NCBI GenBank assembly: GCA_902464565.1
Contig: CABQJV010000029.1
Span: 1 to 27,190 of the forward strand
Direction: 5' to 3'
DNA from: an uncultured Collinsella sp.
Lineage (GTDB): Bacteria > Actinomycetota > Coriobacteriia > Coriobacteriales > Coriobacteriaceae
DNA length: 27,190 nucleotides
Shown here: piece after piece, positions 1-8,473 of the stretch
Position numbering within the stretch: position 1 is the first letter of the stretch
How the letters are laid out: every line of letters starts with the position of its first letter
The notes under the pieces: generated by a model
The model's database searches: none
Told to the model about the DNA's origin: nothing
The model's input: only the letters and a program-made list of their open reading frames with translations
Translations under genes and position numbers: made by a program

Positions 1-40
1 CCCCTGGCTCGCCCGCTTTCAATCATGTAAATCGCCGTAT

Positions 41-259
41 CTACTCTGCAGACGAAGATCCACCATCAACGATTGCTTGCTCGGACTCAGGAATCCCATC
101 GGCACCCGTGCTCTGTTCTTGCTCCACCTCTTCGCTGATTGCGGAGGCGGGGGTCGAGCCCTTCGCACCCACGATGTAGGCGGCCCCAAATCCTAACGCA
201 ATGGCAATCAAGGTCAAAATCACGTAGACAGGCCAATGGCGCTTAATATACGAAAACAC
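41..259 (-). CDS. Small single-pass membrane protein, unknown function
   Basis: A 72-residue protein starting at a GTG (257-259) preceded by AAGGAG at a good distance. Residues about 10-32 form one hydrophobic membrane segment after a short basic N-terminus (KRHW). The remaining 40 residues are acidic and Ser/Glu/Gly rich with no motif. It starts 21 bases after the stop of the M28-like gene on the same strand, so it is probably cotranscribed with it and may be a partner in the membrane, but that is inference from position only. I do not recognise a family. The topology is most likely N-terminus inside with a short acidic tail outside. Confidence 0.7.
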   Translation of the reverse strand: MFSYIKRHWPVYVILTLIAIALGFGAAYIVGAKGSTPASAISEEVEQEQSTGADGIPESEQAIVDGGSSSAE

Positions 260-280
260 GTTGACTCCTTAGAGCTCCGC

Positions 281-3200
281 CTACGAACGGCGGATAACCT
301 CGGTAACGACCTCGGATACCGTGGCAATGTTCGTCGGGTTGACATTGTGGGGCAGGTCGTCCTCGGTACGAGCGCAAGCCAGACGTGTGCCGTCCACACC
401 GGCGATGGTGAGGGCTCGGCGGCTCGCCTCGAGCGCGGCGTAGGCATCGGTCTTGGCATAGGGCATCTCGAGCGCGCCACAATCGACATGGAACGACTTG
501 CAGACCTTGCTGACCAGGTTCATGATGCGGCGATCGCCCTTGAGCAGCTGTTGTTCGCCCTCGACCGTCACAACCGAAAGCCTACCGGCGCCGACGGATT
601 CAAGATTGATAAAGAATACGCCTCGGAGCTTATCGCGATGCGAAGCCAAGAAGGCCTTCATGCCGGCGCCATCACAATCCGAGGCACCCGTTGCCACAAA
701 CCAGATATCGTGACCGAGCAGCTCATCATCGCCCATAGAGGCGACAGCCGAGAGCATATCTTCGGAAGAAGCGCCATCTGAAGACGTAGCGCCGCCCTTC
801 CAGCCATCGTTATCGTCCTCGAAGTTATCCCACGAACCGATACCGCGACCGGATTTCTTGGCATCGTAATCGTCTTCGACGCCCAGCCAGTCACTCATGC
901 TGTCCTGCTCGTTTTTCTTTTTACGACCGAACAGGCCACCCAGGCCGCGCTTACGAGACTTGGGTGCCGCCGGGGCGGGAGCCGAAATGGTCTCGATCGG
1001 CTGCGCGCCCGACGCAACGGGCATAGGAGGCGCAACGGGTGCCGATGTGGGTTCGGGACCTTGGGCGGTAGCAAAGGGGTCGTTGACCTGGGCAGAGGGA
1101 TCGGGAAGGTCGAACAGCGACGTGCGAGACGCAACGTTTGCCTGCTTCATGGACGGCAGCGACGGATCGGGGACCGAAGCCAGCGGAGACGAGGAAGGTG
1201 CAGGCGACGGTGCCGACGCCGGATCGGGAACATTCATCTGCGGACGCGGCGATGCCTGGGAGGAAATCTGGGCCATAAGGGAATCGACCGTTTCGTCCTG
1301 GGTGGGAGCGACATTGGCAACCGTGGCACCGGAACCACTCGGGGTCGGCATGGTGAAAATCTGCGTGGAATAAGGCCTCGACTCATCCGTCTCGGGAGTC
1401 TCGGAAACCGCAGGCACTTCCTCCTGCTCGACCTCGGTCGAATCACCTTGATCGGCTGCCGCGTATTGCTCTTCGTCAGAGTTGACCTCGACGGACTCGT
1501 CCTCGGCGGCATCCTGAATTTCGGCAGCATCAATAGGCTCGTCATCGTCTGCCGCGTCGCCCTGCTCATCGGAAACAGGAAGGGGCTCGGCAATCGCGGT
1601 GCCTTGCTTTTCAAACGTTATCGTGGAATCGAACTGCGCGGCATCAAACGACATAGTGCTATCGACGTGCTGCTGAGCCTCGAAAGACGTCGTCGCCTCA
1701 ACAACATCCGTGGACGCCGGTTGCTGGGACTCAAAGGACGTTGTAGCTTCGGCGGCGTCGACGGGCGCGGACTGCATAGCCTCGTTCTGCTCGAACTCTT
1801 GCGCCGCGTGCTCACGTGCCGCCTCGGCTGCCTGCTGCTGAGCGATAGCCTCCTGCTCGACAGCCTCGCGTGCGGCAGCGCGCTTCTCCTCGAAATCGTC
1901 GACAAATTTCTTGCCCTTTGCAAGCGCACCCTTAAAGAAGTTGGAAGCGCTGGCGCCAATCGACGAGAACGCGGATGCAATGTCGGCATGGGGCGTTGCC
2001 GCGGGAATCTCGGCCGAGAAATCAGTATCGCTCTCGTAAGACACGCGCCTCGGCTGTTCAACGTAATCGTCGTCAGACTCGTCCGCAACGTCTTGCGCCG
2101 GCGCGGCGGGAGCCAAAACGTCCAGTCCTGCCGCGGGATCGATCGCGGACACCGCCTCGGGCTCGGCAACGGCAGCGGCAACCGCGGCAGACTCATCATC
2201 CGCAGCGACAACGGGCGCAGGCTCGGGCCCAAACGTCGGCTCCTCGCCCTCCTCGTAATCGAGCGTGCAGGACTCGGGAAGCATTCCGAGCGCACGGATG
2301 GCATCCGAACCAAAGCGGATGTTGCCGGCGGCATTGCGATAGAGCTTGGGCTCGGGCTCGGCCGCGACAGGCTCCTCCACCGGCTCGGCAGCGGAAACCT
2401 CGTTATTGAACTCTTCAGCCTGGACAGCCTGATTCTGATCCTCGGGCACGATGGCGCCGATCAGCGTCTCGTCGGCAGACGCACCCTCAAAGCCCTCGAT
2501 CTGCTCGTCGAAAGCCTCACCCTGTTCGGGCTCGATCTGAGTGTCGGGAGCAATCGGCTGACCGAACTCGTCCTCGGCGTAGGTAGGCTCTTCGTACTCG
2601 ATGGTGTTGCCGTAGTCGTTTTGCTGCTGGGCCGCGGCATACTCCGCCGCTGCACGCGCCATTTCCTCGGCACGACGCTTCTGCTCCCCAAAATAGGTAT
2701 CGAACGGAACATCGTCGGGAAACTCGTTTTCGCCCTGGAAGGGAGCAACGTTGTCCATAACGCCGAGCATAGCGGCGACAGAAGACTTGTTGCACACCGC
2801 GCCGGACGTATAGGGAAGAATGTGGCGGTTAGAGATGATGTTTGCCGCGTTGGCAAGTGCAACGAGGGAAGCGAGGATCGCGACAATCCACAGCAGAACC
2901 TTGAGCGCGCCGGGGAGCGGCAGGATGCGCAGGATGGCAACGGCAGCAGGGGCAACCGTGGCAACGGGCAACAGCTTGGCGATGAGCGCACGATACGAAG
3001 CATAGGGCTCGCGGGCGAGTAGCTCAGCACGGGGAGAGTCGTAGTGTGCGACAACGACCACTGGGCGGTTACGCGGGGACGCGAGCGGGCCCGAGGCCTT
3101 GTGGTAGGCGATGACATTTTGGCTCACGCCCGTCTTGCCCAGGCGCGAAACCACGGGGTGCCCTGTGCGTTCGAGCACGTAAAGAACGGCGCCGACAATG

Positions 3201-3457
3201 GCCAGCAAGGTGCCGACCAAGCCGATACCGCCACCGATGCCCATCAGCAGGGCACCGGCAAACGCAAGAATACCGGTAACGGCAAATGCCAACCTACTGG
3301 GCGCCGGGGCATTGAACTCCTGAACCTCGGGATCAAAGCCGTGGTTGCGGAAGATCTGAGCGATATCCTCGGCAGCCAAGCGCTCTTCTTCGCTGCATGC
3401 CGGCGTAATGCCGGTGTTCTGCAGCAGGTGGTTAATATAGTTCTGGGTGTTCGCCAT
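281..3457 (-). CDS. M28-type peptidase-like membrane protein with a very long disordered insertion
   Basis: 1058 residues from the ATG at 3455-3457, chosen because GGAG stands six bases upstream; the open frame extends 50 codons further with no site. Residues 1-240 and 905-1058 together resemble one M28 (Zn aminopeptidase) fold. HYD at 138-140 matches the first metal-ligand motif, and a segment near 217-232 matches the second, but the expected bridging Asp is Cys222. Two pairs of membrane helices lie at about 57-96 and 157-207. The Glu-Glu pair expected after the beta strand FVATG is Ser926-Asp927, the later Asp is Glu953, and a candidate final His is 1037. Between the halves lie about 660 residues of acidic Ala/Glu/Pro/Ser-rich low-complexity sequence with a basic patch (near 832-851). 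Catalysis is doubtful; the fold assignment is moderately firm. It is divergent from the WYL regulator genes. Confidence 0.75.
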   Translation of the reverse strand: MANTQNYINHLLQNTGITPACSEEERLAAEDIAQIFRNHGFDPEVQEFNAPAPSRLAFAVTGILAFAGALLMGIGGGIGLVGTLLAIVGAVLYVLERTGHPVVSRLGKTGVSQNVIAYHKASGPLASPRNRPVVVVAHYDSPRAELLAREPYASYRALIAKLLPVATVAPAAVAILRILPLPGALKVLLWIVAILASLVALANAANIISNRHILPYTSGAVCNKSSVAAMLGVMDNVAPFQGENEFPDDVPFDTYFGEQKRRAEEMARAAAEYAAAQQQNDYGNTIEYEEPTYAEDEFGQPIAPDTQIEPEQGEAFDEQIEGFEGASADETLIGAIVPEDQNQAVQAEEFNNEVSAAEPVEEPVAAEPEPKLYRNAAGNIRFGSDAIRALGMLPESCTLDYEEGEEPTFGPEPAPVVAADDESAAVAAAVAEPEAVSAIDPAAGLDVLAPAAPAQDVADESDDDYVEQPRRVSYESDTDFSAEIPAATPHADIASAFSSIGASASNFFKGALAKGKKFVDDFEEKRAAAREAVEQEAIAQQQAAEAAREHAAQEFEQNEAMQSAPVDAAEATTSFESQQPASTDVVEATTSFEAQQHVDSTMSFDAAQFDSTITFEKQGTAIAEPLPVSDEQGDAADDDEPIDAAEIQDAAEDESVEVNSDEEQYAAADQGDSTEVEQEEVPAVSETPETDESRPYSTQIFTMPTPSGSGATVANVAPTQDETVDSLMAQISSQASPRPQMNVPDPASAPSPAPSSSPLASVPDPSLPSMKQANVASRTSLFDLPDPSAQVNDPFATAQGPEPTSAPVAPPMPVASGAQPIETISAPAPAAPKSRKRGLGGLFGRKKKNEQDSMSDWLGVEDDYDAKKSGRGIGSWDNFEDDNDGWKGGATSSDGASSEDMLSAVASMGDDELLGHDIWFVATGASDCDGAGMKAFLASHRDKLRGVFFINLESVGAGRLSVVTVEGEQQLLKGDRRIMNLVSKVCKSFHVDCGALEMPYAKTDAYAALEASRRALTIAGVDGTRLACARTEDDLPHNVNPTNIATVSEVVTEVIRRS
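1602..1750 (-). repeat. Four degenerate T-x-[ST]-F-[ED] peptide repeats in the M28-like protein
   Basis: Within the disordered insertion (residues about 570-618) the protein reads, at intervals of roughly 10-18 residues, EATTSFESQQ, EATTSFEAQQ, STMSFDAAQ and STITFEKQ. These are seen directly in the translation. They are protein-level repeats; the DNA copies differ at synonymous positions, so this is not a recent DNA duplication. Confidence 0.7.
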
Positions 3458-3655
3458 GTGCGCTCCACATCCATAATCCGACAAATAGGCCCAATGCATG
3501 CACATTAGAACCGTATATAGTCGAAAGTATACCCCGAGCGAGCGCAAACGACCGAATTCGGGCCATCTTAACGCCCCGAGCGGACAAGGATATAGCCTAA
3601 TCTCCATATCGGACTAAAATCATGGCAGCAAACTACCTTCTCATGCGAGGATTCT
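3458..3655. promoter_or_regulatory. Divergent intergenic region between the M28-like gene and the WYL pair
   Basis: About 200 bases separate two divergent starts, so both promoters should lie here. On the minus strand TATACT (plus positions 3526-3531) resembles a -10 element about 70 bases before the M28 start, but no good -35 is visible. On the plus strand no convincing hexamer pair was found. WYL regulators often act on their own promoters, so an operator here is plausible but not shown. Confidence 0.35.
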
Positions 3656-4678
3656 ATGACGGCAAGCGACGCGACCGCGACAATTAAAAAGGGAAGTTCG
3701 GAGCCCGGTTTCGATAAAACGGCTCAGCGCATCCTCAATCTTTTCTTTGTGCTCAACAGCTCCCCCGAACCGCTGACGACCGAGCAGATCGTCTTGGATT
3801 CTGACCTGGGATATGGCTCGGGCAGTATCGACTCGGATAAGCGCAAGTTTCGGCGCGATCGTGACAAACTGCTCGAGCGTGGCATCTTAATCAAGGAGGT
3901 TCGCCCCGCCGGTGCGCAGGAGACCGAGGAAAGCTCGTGGACAATCGACCGCGAGCACACGTTTGCTGCAGGCGGCCTCATCACCGCAGACGACGCCGAT
4001 ATCCTACTCAACGCCATCGACCAGACGCTAGCGGCCGGCTCTTCCACCTTTGCCGCGCCGCTTGCCGATATTCGCTCCAAAATTGCCTACCTCACCGGCA
4101 TGTCGGCGGTGGACGAAGTACCGATCCGCCGCTCTCCCACCGTCGATGCGGTATGGAGCGCCTTTGCCGAGCGATGCGCGCTGCGATTTTTATATCAGAA
4201 CGGACGCGGCGAGCAGAAAGAACGTACCGTCTGTGTCTACGGCATGTTCGAACGCGAGGGCGTGGCGTACTTCTGCGGCCTCGACAATGTCACCGACGAC
4301 ATCAGGACATTCCGCTGCGACCGTATCGTTCGCGCATGGCGTCCTTCGAAGGCCTACGCCATCCCTGCGGACTTCAATCTCAACGACTATCTGTTCTTTG
4401 AATTCGATTTCGCCGACCGACCGCCCGTTGCAGCCACGTTCTCGTTCGCCCCTCAGACGCAGATCGATATGATCAACGGCCTCACGCGCGGGCGAGGTGA
4501 GTTCACACACACCGATGCGGGATGGATCTGGACCGTTGACGTGCGCGACCTTGAAGCCGCCGCCTCATTTTGCATGGCCCACGCCATGGACGGCATGAGG
4601 CCCATGGCCCCCAAATCGCTCAAGCAGGCGTGGAACCACCTCATAGAAAGGACGGTGCACGAGCATGCCCGTGCGTAA
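3656..4678 (+). CDS. WYL-domain transcriptional regulator (first of a pair)
   Basis: 340 residues with an ATG at 3656 preceded by GAGG. Residues about 21-85 form a helix-turn-helix-like DNA-binding region (QRILNLFFVLNSS... then a basic stretch KRKFRRDRDKLLERG). Residues about 165-230 are a WYL domain, ending in the typical motif FRCDRI at 219-224. The C-terminal 100 residues fit the WCX extension. WYL proteins are ligand- or nucleic-acid-sensing regulators; the actinobacterial PafB/PafC pair activates DNA-damage genes. The gene overlaps the next WYL gene by 14 bases, so the two are cotranscribed and translationally coupled and may form a heterodimer, as PafBC does. The converging dinG-type helicase gene fits a DNA-damage role, but this is inference. 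No ligand can be assigned. Confidence 0.85.
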   Translation: MTASDATATIKKGSSEPGFDKTAQRILNLFFVLNSSPEPLTTEQIVLDSDLGYGSGSIDSDKRKFRRDRDKLLERGILIKEVRPAGAQETEESSWTIDREHTFAAGGLITADDADILLNAIDQTLAAGSSTFAAPLADIRSKIAYLTGMSAVDEVPIRRSPTVDAVWSAFAERCALRFLYQNGRGEQKERTVCVYGMFEREGVAYFCGLDNVTDDIRTFRCDRIVRAWRPSKAYAIPADFNLNDYLFFEFDFADRPPVAATFSFAPQTQIDMINGLTRGRGEFTHTDAGWIWTVDVRDLEAAASFCMAHAMDGMRPMAPKSLKQAWNHLIERTVHEHARA

Positions 4679-5582
4679 ACTCACCAGCGAGCAGAGACTC
4701 TCGCGCGCCATCGACATCATGGAGGCCCTCTACGCCGCCGGCGATGGCGGCATGACACGAACCGAGATTTGCAGCCGCTTTGACATCACGGGGGCGTCGC
4801 TCGACGAGATTCTCGAGATCGTCTCGACGCTCGCGGACCGAGAATCGGGCGCGCGCATCATCTGCGAATGCCGCGGCGAGCGCGTGGCCCTCACTGGTGA
4901 CGCCGGGCGCGTGCTACCGTTGCGCCTGAGTGCCGCCGAGGGCGCCGTGCTCAACCATGAACTTGAATCGTTGGGGATCGAGCCGCAGACGGCAGCTCGG
5001 ATTCGACATGCCCTTCTACCCGAAGAGCTCGGCTATAACCAGCGCGTCTTTGACACCGTCAACCACGGGTCGCACTGGCAGCAGCTGAGCTGCGCCATTC
5101 AGGACGGTGTTCGCTGCCGCATCTCGTATCGCTCGATGGACGATGCGCGGCCACGCGAGCGTCTGGTCGACCCCTTGCGCATTACGGCAAACGGCGACCA
5201 AACATACCTGATTGCCTGGGACATCGCGATCGATGAGCAGCGCACCTATCGCATGGATAAAATCGAGGGACTCACCTTGACGGAAGACTCCGTCGTGCCT
5301 CACACACCGGGCGTCGCATCCCTCCACGATTCCCTTGCCCGGACGCAGCGTAGCGCAAAGCTCTTGATGCCATTCGATATGGCGGAGCATCTGGACTGGG
5401 CCGGCATCACCCTAATCGAGCGCAGCGGGGCAGACATGGCAACGGTAACCGTGCATTACGGCTCCGAGCGTTGGCTACTGAGCCAGGTAATCGCAGCGGG
5501 CGGAGCCATCCGCATCTTGGATGACCCCGCCCTGTCAAAGCGTCTGTGCGATATGACAAAAACCCTCGTCTGTCCGCTTTAG
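4665..5582 (+). CDS. WYL-domain transcriptional regulator (second of a pair)
   Basis: 305 residues from the ATG at 4665, inside the end of the preceding WYL gene, with AAGGAC upstream. Residues about 8-60 carry a winged-helix region (SEQRLSRAIDIMEALYAAG, then a recognition-helix-like RTEICSRFDITGASLDEI). Residues about 140-205 are the WYL domain, ending in the typical YRMDKI, followed by a WCX-type C-terminus. The pairing with its neighbour recalls PafB/PafC of Mycobacterium, although no proteasome or Pup gene is in view. Its stop codon overlaps the stop of the converging dinG-like gene by four bases (5579-5582). Target genes are unknown. Confidence 0.85.
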   Translation: MPVRKLTSEQRLSRAIDIMEALYAAGDGGMTRTEICSRFDITGASLDEILEIVSTLADRESGARIICECRGERVALTGDAGRVLPLRLSAAEGAVLNHELESLGIEPQTAARIRHALLPEELGYNQRVFDTVNHGSHWQQLSCAIQDGVRCRISYRSMDDARPRERLVDPLRITANGDQTYLIAWDIAIDEQRTYRMDKIEGLTLTEDSVVPHTPGVASLHDSLARTQRSAKLLMPFDMAEHLDWAGITLIERSGADMATVTVHYGSERWLLSQVIAAGGAIRILDDPALSKRLCDMTKTLVCPL

Positions 5583-8473
5583 CGCCGCCGCTCGTGACGT
5601 GCGCGCCACAGTTGCAGATAGTGACCGATCTGCGCCGATTCGATGCGCTGGTAGGAGCTCGTGGGCAGCGACGTTAAGAACTTCTTTCCGTAGCCCTTCG
5701 TCACCAGGCGCGGGTCGGCCAGAATCAGCACGCCGCAATCGGTCGACGAGCGGATAAGGCGGCCGGCCGCCTGCTTAACCTCGAGCACCGCCTCGGGCAG
5801 CGAATAGCGCGCCCAAGCGCGGTCTTCGCGCAGGTTGCGCTCGCACGAGAGCGGGTCCGTGGGGCTCGAGAACGGCAGCTTGGGAATGATGACGCAACGC
5901 AGCGTCTCGCCGCTGGCGTCAAACCCCTCCCAGAAGGCCTTAAGCGCAAAAAGCGACGAGGTCGGCTCGTTGATAAACCGGTCGCGCAGGCGACGAGGAG
6001 ATGAGTTGCGCTGCTGGCAGTCGAGCTCCAGACCCGCACGGGCCATCTTGGGCTCAACGCGGGCGTACAGGTCTTCCATGTCGCGCCGATTGGTGAACAG
6101 TGTGAGCACCGATCCGCCCATGGCAAGATGGGCGTCGACCAGCACGCGCTCGAGCGCCGTAAGATAGCTCTCGCGATCGCGCGGATCGGGGATATCGCCC
6201 GCAACGACTACAGCCATGTTCGAATCGAAGTCGTAGCTCGAGTCCAAGTGCAGCGATGAGGATGTTGAAGCACCGATGCGATCGAGGCCGACCGCATGGT
6301 TAAAGTGTTCAAAGCTTTTGGCCACCGTCATAGTCGCCGAGGCAAAGATAGCCGTGTGAACCTCGGGCAGCCACTCGGTTGCCAAGGCCTCGCCAATGTC
6401 GATGCGCTCTGCGGTCATCGACTCTCCGCCGGCACGCAGCCTGCGATTGACCTGCAGCGAATACACGTAGTGTTCATCGGTGCCATCAATGATGAGTTTG
6501 AGGTTCTCGACCAGCTCGTGCAGGCGACGCGAGATATCACCCAGGTCAACAACAACCTCGGGCTTGTCGGCGGCGACGGCTTGCACCAGCGCGTCGACGC
6601 TCTTGTCAGCCTGTTCCAATGCGTCGATGCCAGTGTAGGCCGACTGTAAGAAATCATGCCAGTCGTCAGATTCGCGCAGCTCGGGGCCAATCCATAGATT
6701 GGCATTGTCATAACCCCCACGCGCACGGCGGCCGAGCTCGCGAACGCCATCGAACACGTCGGCGATTGCCATGCTCGCGCGCGCAACCGTCGACGTCGCC
6801 TTGGCAGTAAGGCCCAGATAGAGCGTAGAGCCCTCGGAGGTTGCCAAATCACGGGAAACCTGGCTTAGCGCGCCGGTGCTCGAGCCACCCAGGCGCTCAA
6901 ACAGAACGCGTGATTCGTCCGCCGACACCACGCGCGCCCACTGGCGGCGCGCCTCGCGCTCGATGGAATGGGCCTCGTCGATTACCCAATGACGAATCGG
7001 AGGTAAAATCCTGCCCTCGGCCGCGACATTGCGGAACAGCAGGGAATGGTTGGTGACCACCACATCGGCATGCGCCGCACGACGGCGAGCGCCGTGGACC
7101 AAACATTTATCAGGGAAAAACGGGCAGAGGCGACGAGCACACTCGCGCGAGGCCGTCGTAAAGTCGGGGCGGTTGACGCTGCGCCACCGAATGCCAAGCG
7201 AGTCGAGGTCGCCATCGGCTGATTGGCAGACGTACGCCATAATGACCGCGACCGCCGTGAGCGTGTCCGCCGGATCGCGCTTGGTGGTAATCTCGACTTG
7301 CCCGCGGCTCATGCGCTCAAGCTTGCGCAAGCATGGATAGTGGTCATAGCCCTTGAGGGCGCAAAACGATAGGCCTCCGTCCAGCTGCTCGGCAAGTTTG
7401 GGCAGCTCATGATACATGAGCTGGTCGGCAAGATTATTCGATTTAGTCGCGATACCAACCGTGATGTTGTTGCGGCGCGCGGCCTCGGCAAAAGGCACCA
7501 GGTAAGCCATCGATTTGCCGACGCCCGTGCCCGCCTCAATCACGCGATGCGTTCCCGTAACGAGTGCATCACGGACCTCGAGCGCCATCGCGATCTGCTC
7601 ATCGCGCGGCTCGTACGTGGGATACATGCGATTAACCAGGCCGCCCGGGGCATAGTCCGCCTCGATTTCCTCGCGGCTCGGCATCTTAAGGACCGGTAGC
7701 TCGTCCGCATCAACGCGATCATCGGCCCGATCGGCCTTGAGTACGTCGGCGCGGGCGGCGCTGAGAGAGAAGATGGAACCGGGGTTCTGCCCCGCCAAGA
7801 ACGAGAAGATAGGACGATAGGACCAGGGTACGTCGGGGTGCATGTCGGCCAGGCGCGCCATTAAGCCCTGGGGCAAGTCGGTGAGCGCCACGAGTAACAC
7901 GCGCCATACGCCACACAGGGCGTCGACATCGGCATTGGCGCGGTGCGACACCGAGTCGCAGCCAAACAGGTCGGCCATGAAAGACAGCTTATGCGATGCC
8001 AGACGCGGAAGCGCGATGCGCGACAGTGCCAGCGAATCAATCCAGATGTCGCTGACGTTGACACCGCCCTTGACCGACTCGATAAACGAGCGGTCGAAGG
8101 TGGCGTTATGTGCGATCACCGGGCAGCCGCCGACAAAATCGGCGAGAGCGGCCACGGCATCGACGGCCGATGGGGCATCTGCCACATCGGCGTTTGTAAT
8201 GCTCGTGAGCTCGGTAATCTCGGCGGGAATCAGCTGCTTGGGATGCACGAAGGTATCGAAGCGGTCGACGATCTCGCGGCCCGAAAGGCGGGCCGCCGAT
8301 ATCTCAATAAGCTCGTTGTCCTGCACCGAAAGACCCGTGGTCTCGGTATCGAGGACGATAACATCTTCCTCGATGAGACCAAACGATTGGGTTTTGGCGC
8401 GCTCGGCAAGCGTGGCATAGGAGTCGATGACAAACTGCGGCGTTCCTGATGAAACCGCGTCCTCGATTAGCAT
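5579..8473 (-). CDS. dinG: DinG-family helicase with N-terminal DEDDh 3'-5' exonuclease
   Basis: 964 residues. Residues 36-195 are a DnaQ-like exonuclease with all three motifs: Asp42/Glu44 (LDTETTGL), Asp128 (IAHNATFD) and His178-x4-Asp183. The rest is an XPD/DinG superfamily-2 helicase: Walker A GTGVGKS (316-322), DEAH (500-503) and QAAGRLIR near the end. Four cysteines between Walker A and DEAH, Cys382, Cys446, Cys451 and Cys458, are spaced like the 4Fe-4S ligands of E. coli DinG. The start ATG overlaps the ddl stop by seven bases, so translation is coupled to ddl; the ribosome binding site is weak. It probably resolves DNA or RNA-DNA structures during repair or replication. Having both an apparently complete exonuclease and the iron-sulphur cysteines is notable. 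Confidence 0.9.
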   Translation of the reverse strand: MLIEDAVSSGTPQFVIDSYATLAERAKTQSFGLIEEDVIVLDTETTGLSVQDNELIEISAARLSGREIVDRFDTFVHPKQLIPAEITELTSITNADVADAPSAVDAVAALADFVGGCPVIAHNATFDRSFIESVKGGVNVSDIWIDSLALSRIALPRLASHKLSFMADLFGCDSVSHRANADVDALCGVWRVLLVALTDLPQGLMARLADMHPDVPWSYRPIFSFLAGQNPGSIFSLSAARADVLKADRADDRVDADELPVLKMPSREEIEADYAPGGLVNRMYPTYEPRDEQIAMALEVRDALVTGTHRVIEAGTGVGKSMAYLVPFAEAARRNNITVGIATKSNNLADQLMYHELPKLAEQLDGGLSFCALKGYDHYPCLRKLERMSRGQVEITTKRDPADTLTAVAVIMAYVCQSADGDLDSLGIRWRSVNRPDFTTASRECARRLCPFFPDKCLVHGARRRAAHADVVVTNHSLLFRNVAAEGRILPPIRHWVIDEAHSIEREARRQWARVVSADESRVLFERLGGSSTGALSQVSRDLATSEGSTLYLGLTAKATSTVARASMAIADVFDGVRELGRRARGGYDNANLWIGPELRESDDWHDFLQSAYTGIDALEQADKSVDALVQAVAADKPEVVVDLGDISRRLHELVENLKLIIDGTDEHYVYSLQVNRRLRAGGESMTAERIDIGEALATEWLPEVHTAIFASATMTVAKSFEHFNHAVGLDRIGASTSSSLHLDSSYDFDSNMAVVVAGDIPDPRDRESYLTALERVLVDAHLAMGGSVLTLFTNRRDMEDLYARVEPKMARAGLELDCQQRNSSPRRLRDRFINEPTSSLFALKAFWEGFDASGETLRCVIIPKLPFSSPTDPLSCERNLREDRAWARYSLPEAVLEVKQAAGRLIRSSTDCGVLILADPRLVTKGYGKKFLTSLPTSSYQRIESAQIGHYLQLWRARHERRR

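Noticed and set aside
826..835. TTATCCCACG resembling a DnaA box
   Set aside because: Isolated, mismatched and inside the coding sequence of the M28-like gene, far from the origin cluster.
1061..3022. 653-codon plus-strand open frame opposite the M28-like gene
   Set aside because: It is antisense to the low-complexity insertion; its Arg/Gly/Leu-rich translation is a codon shadow with no domain or ribosome binding site.
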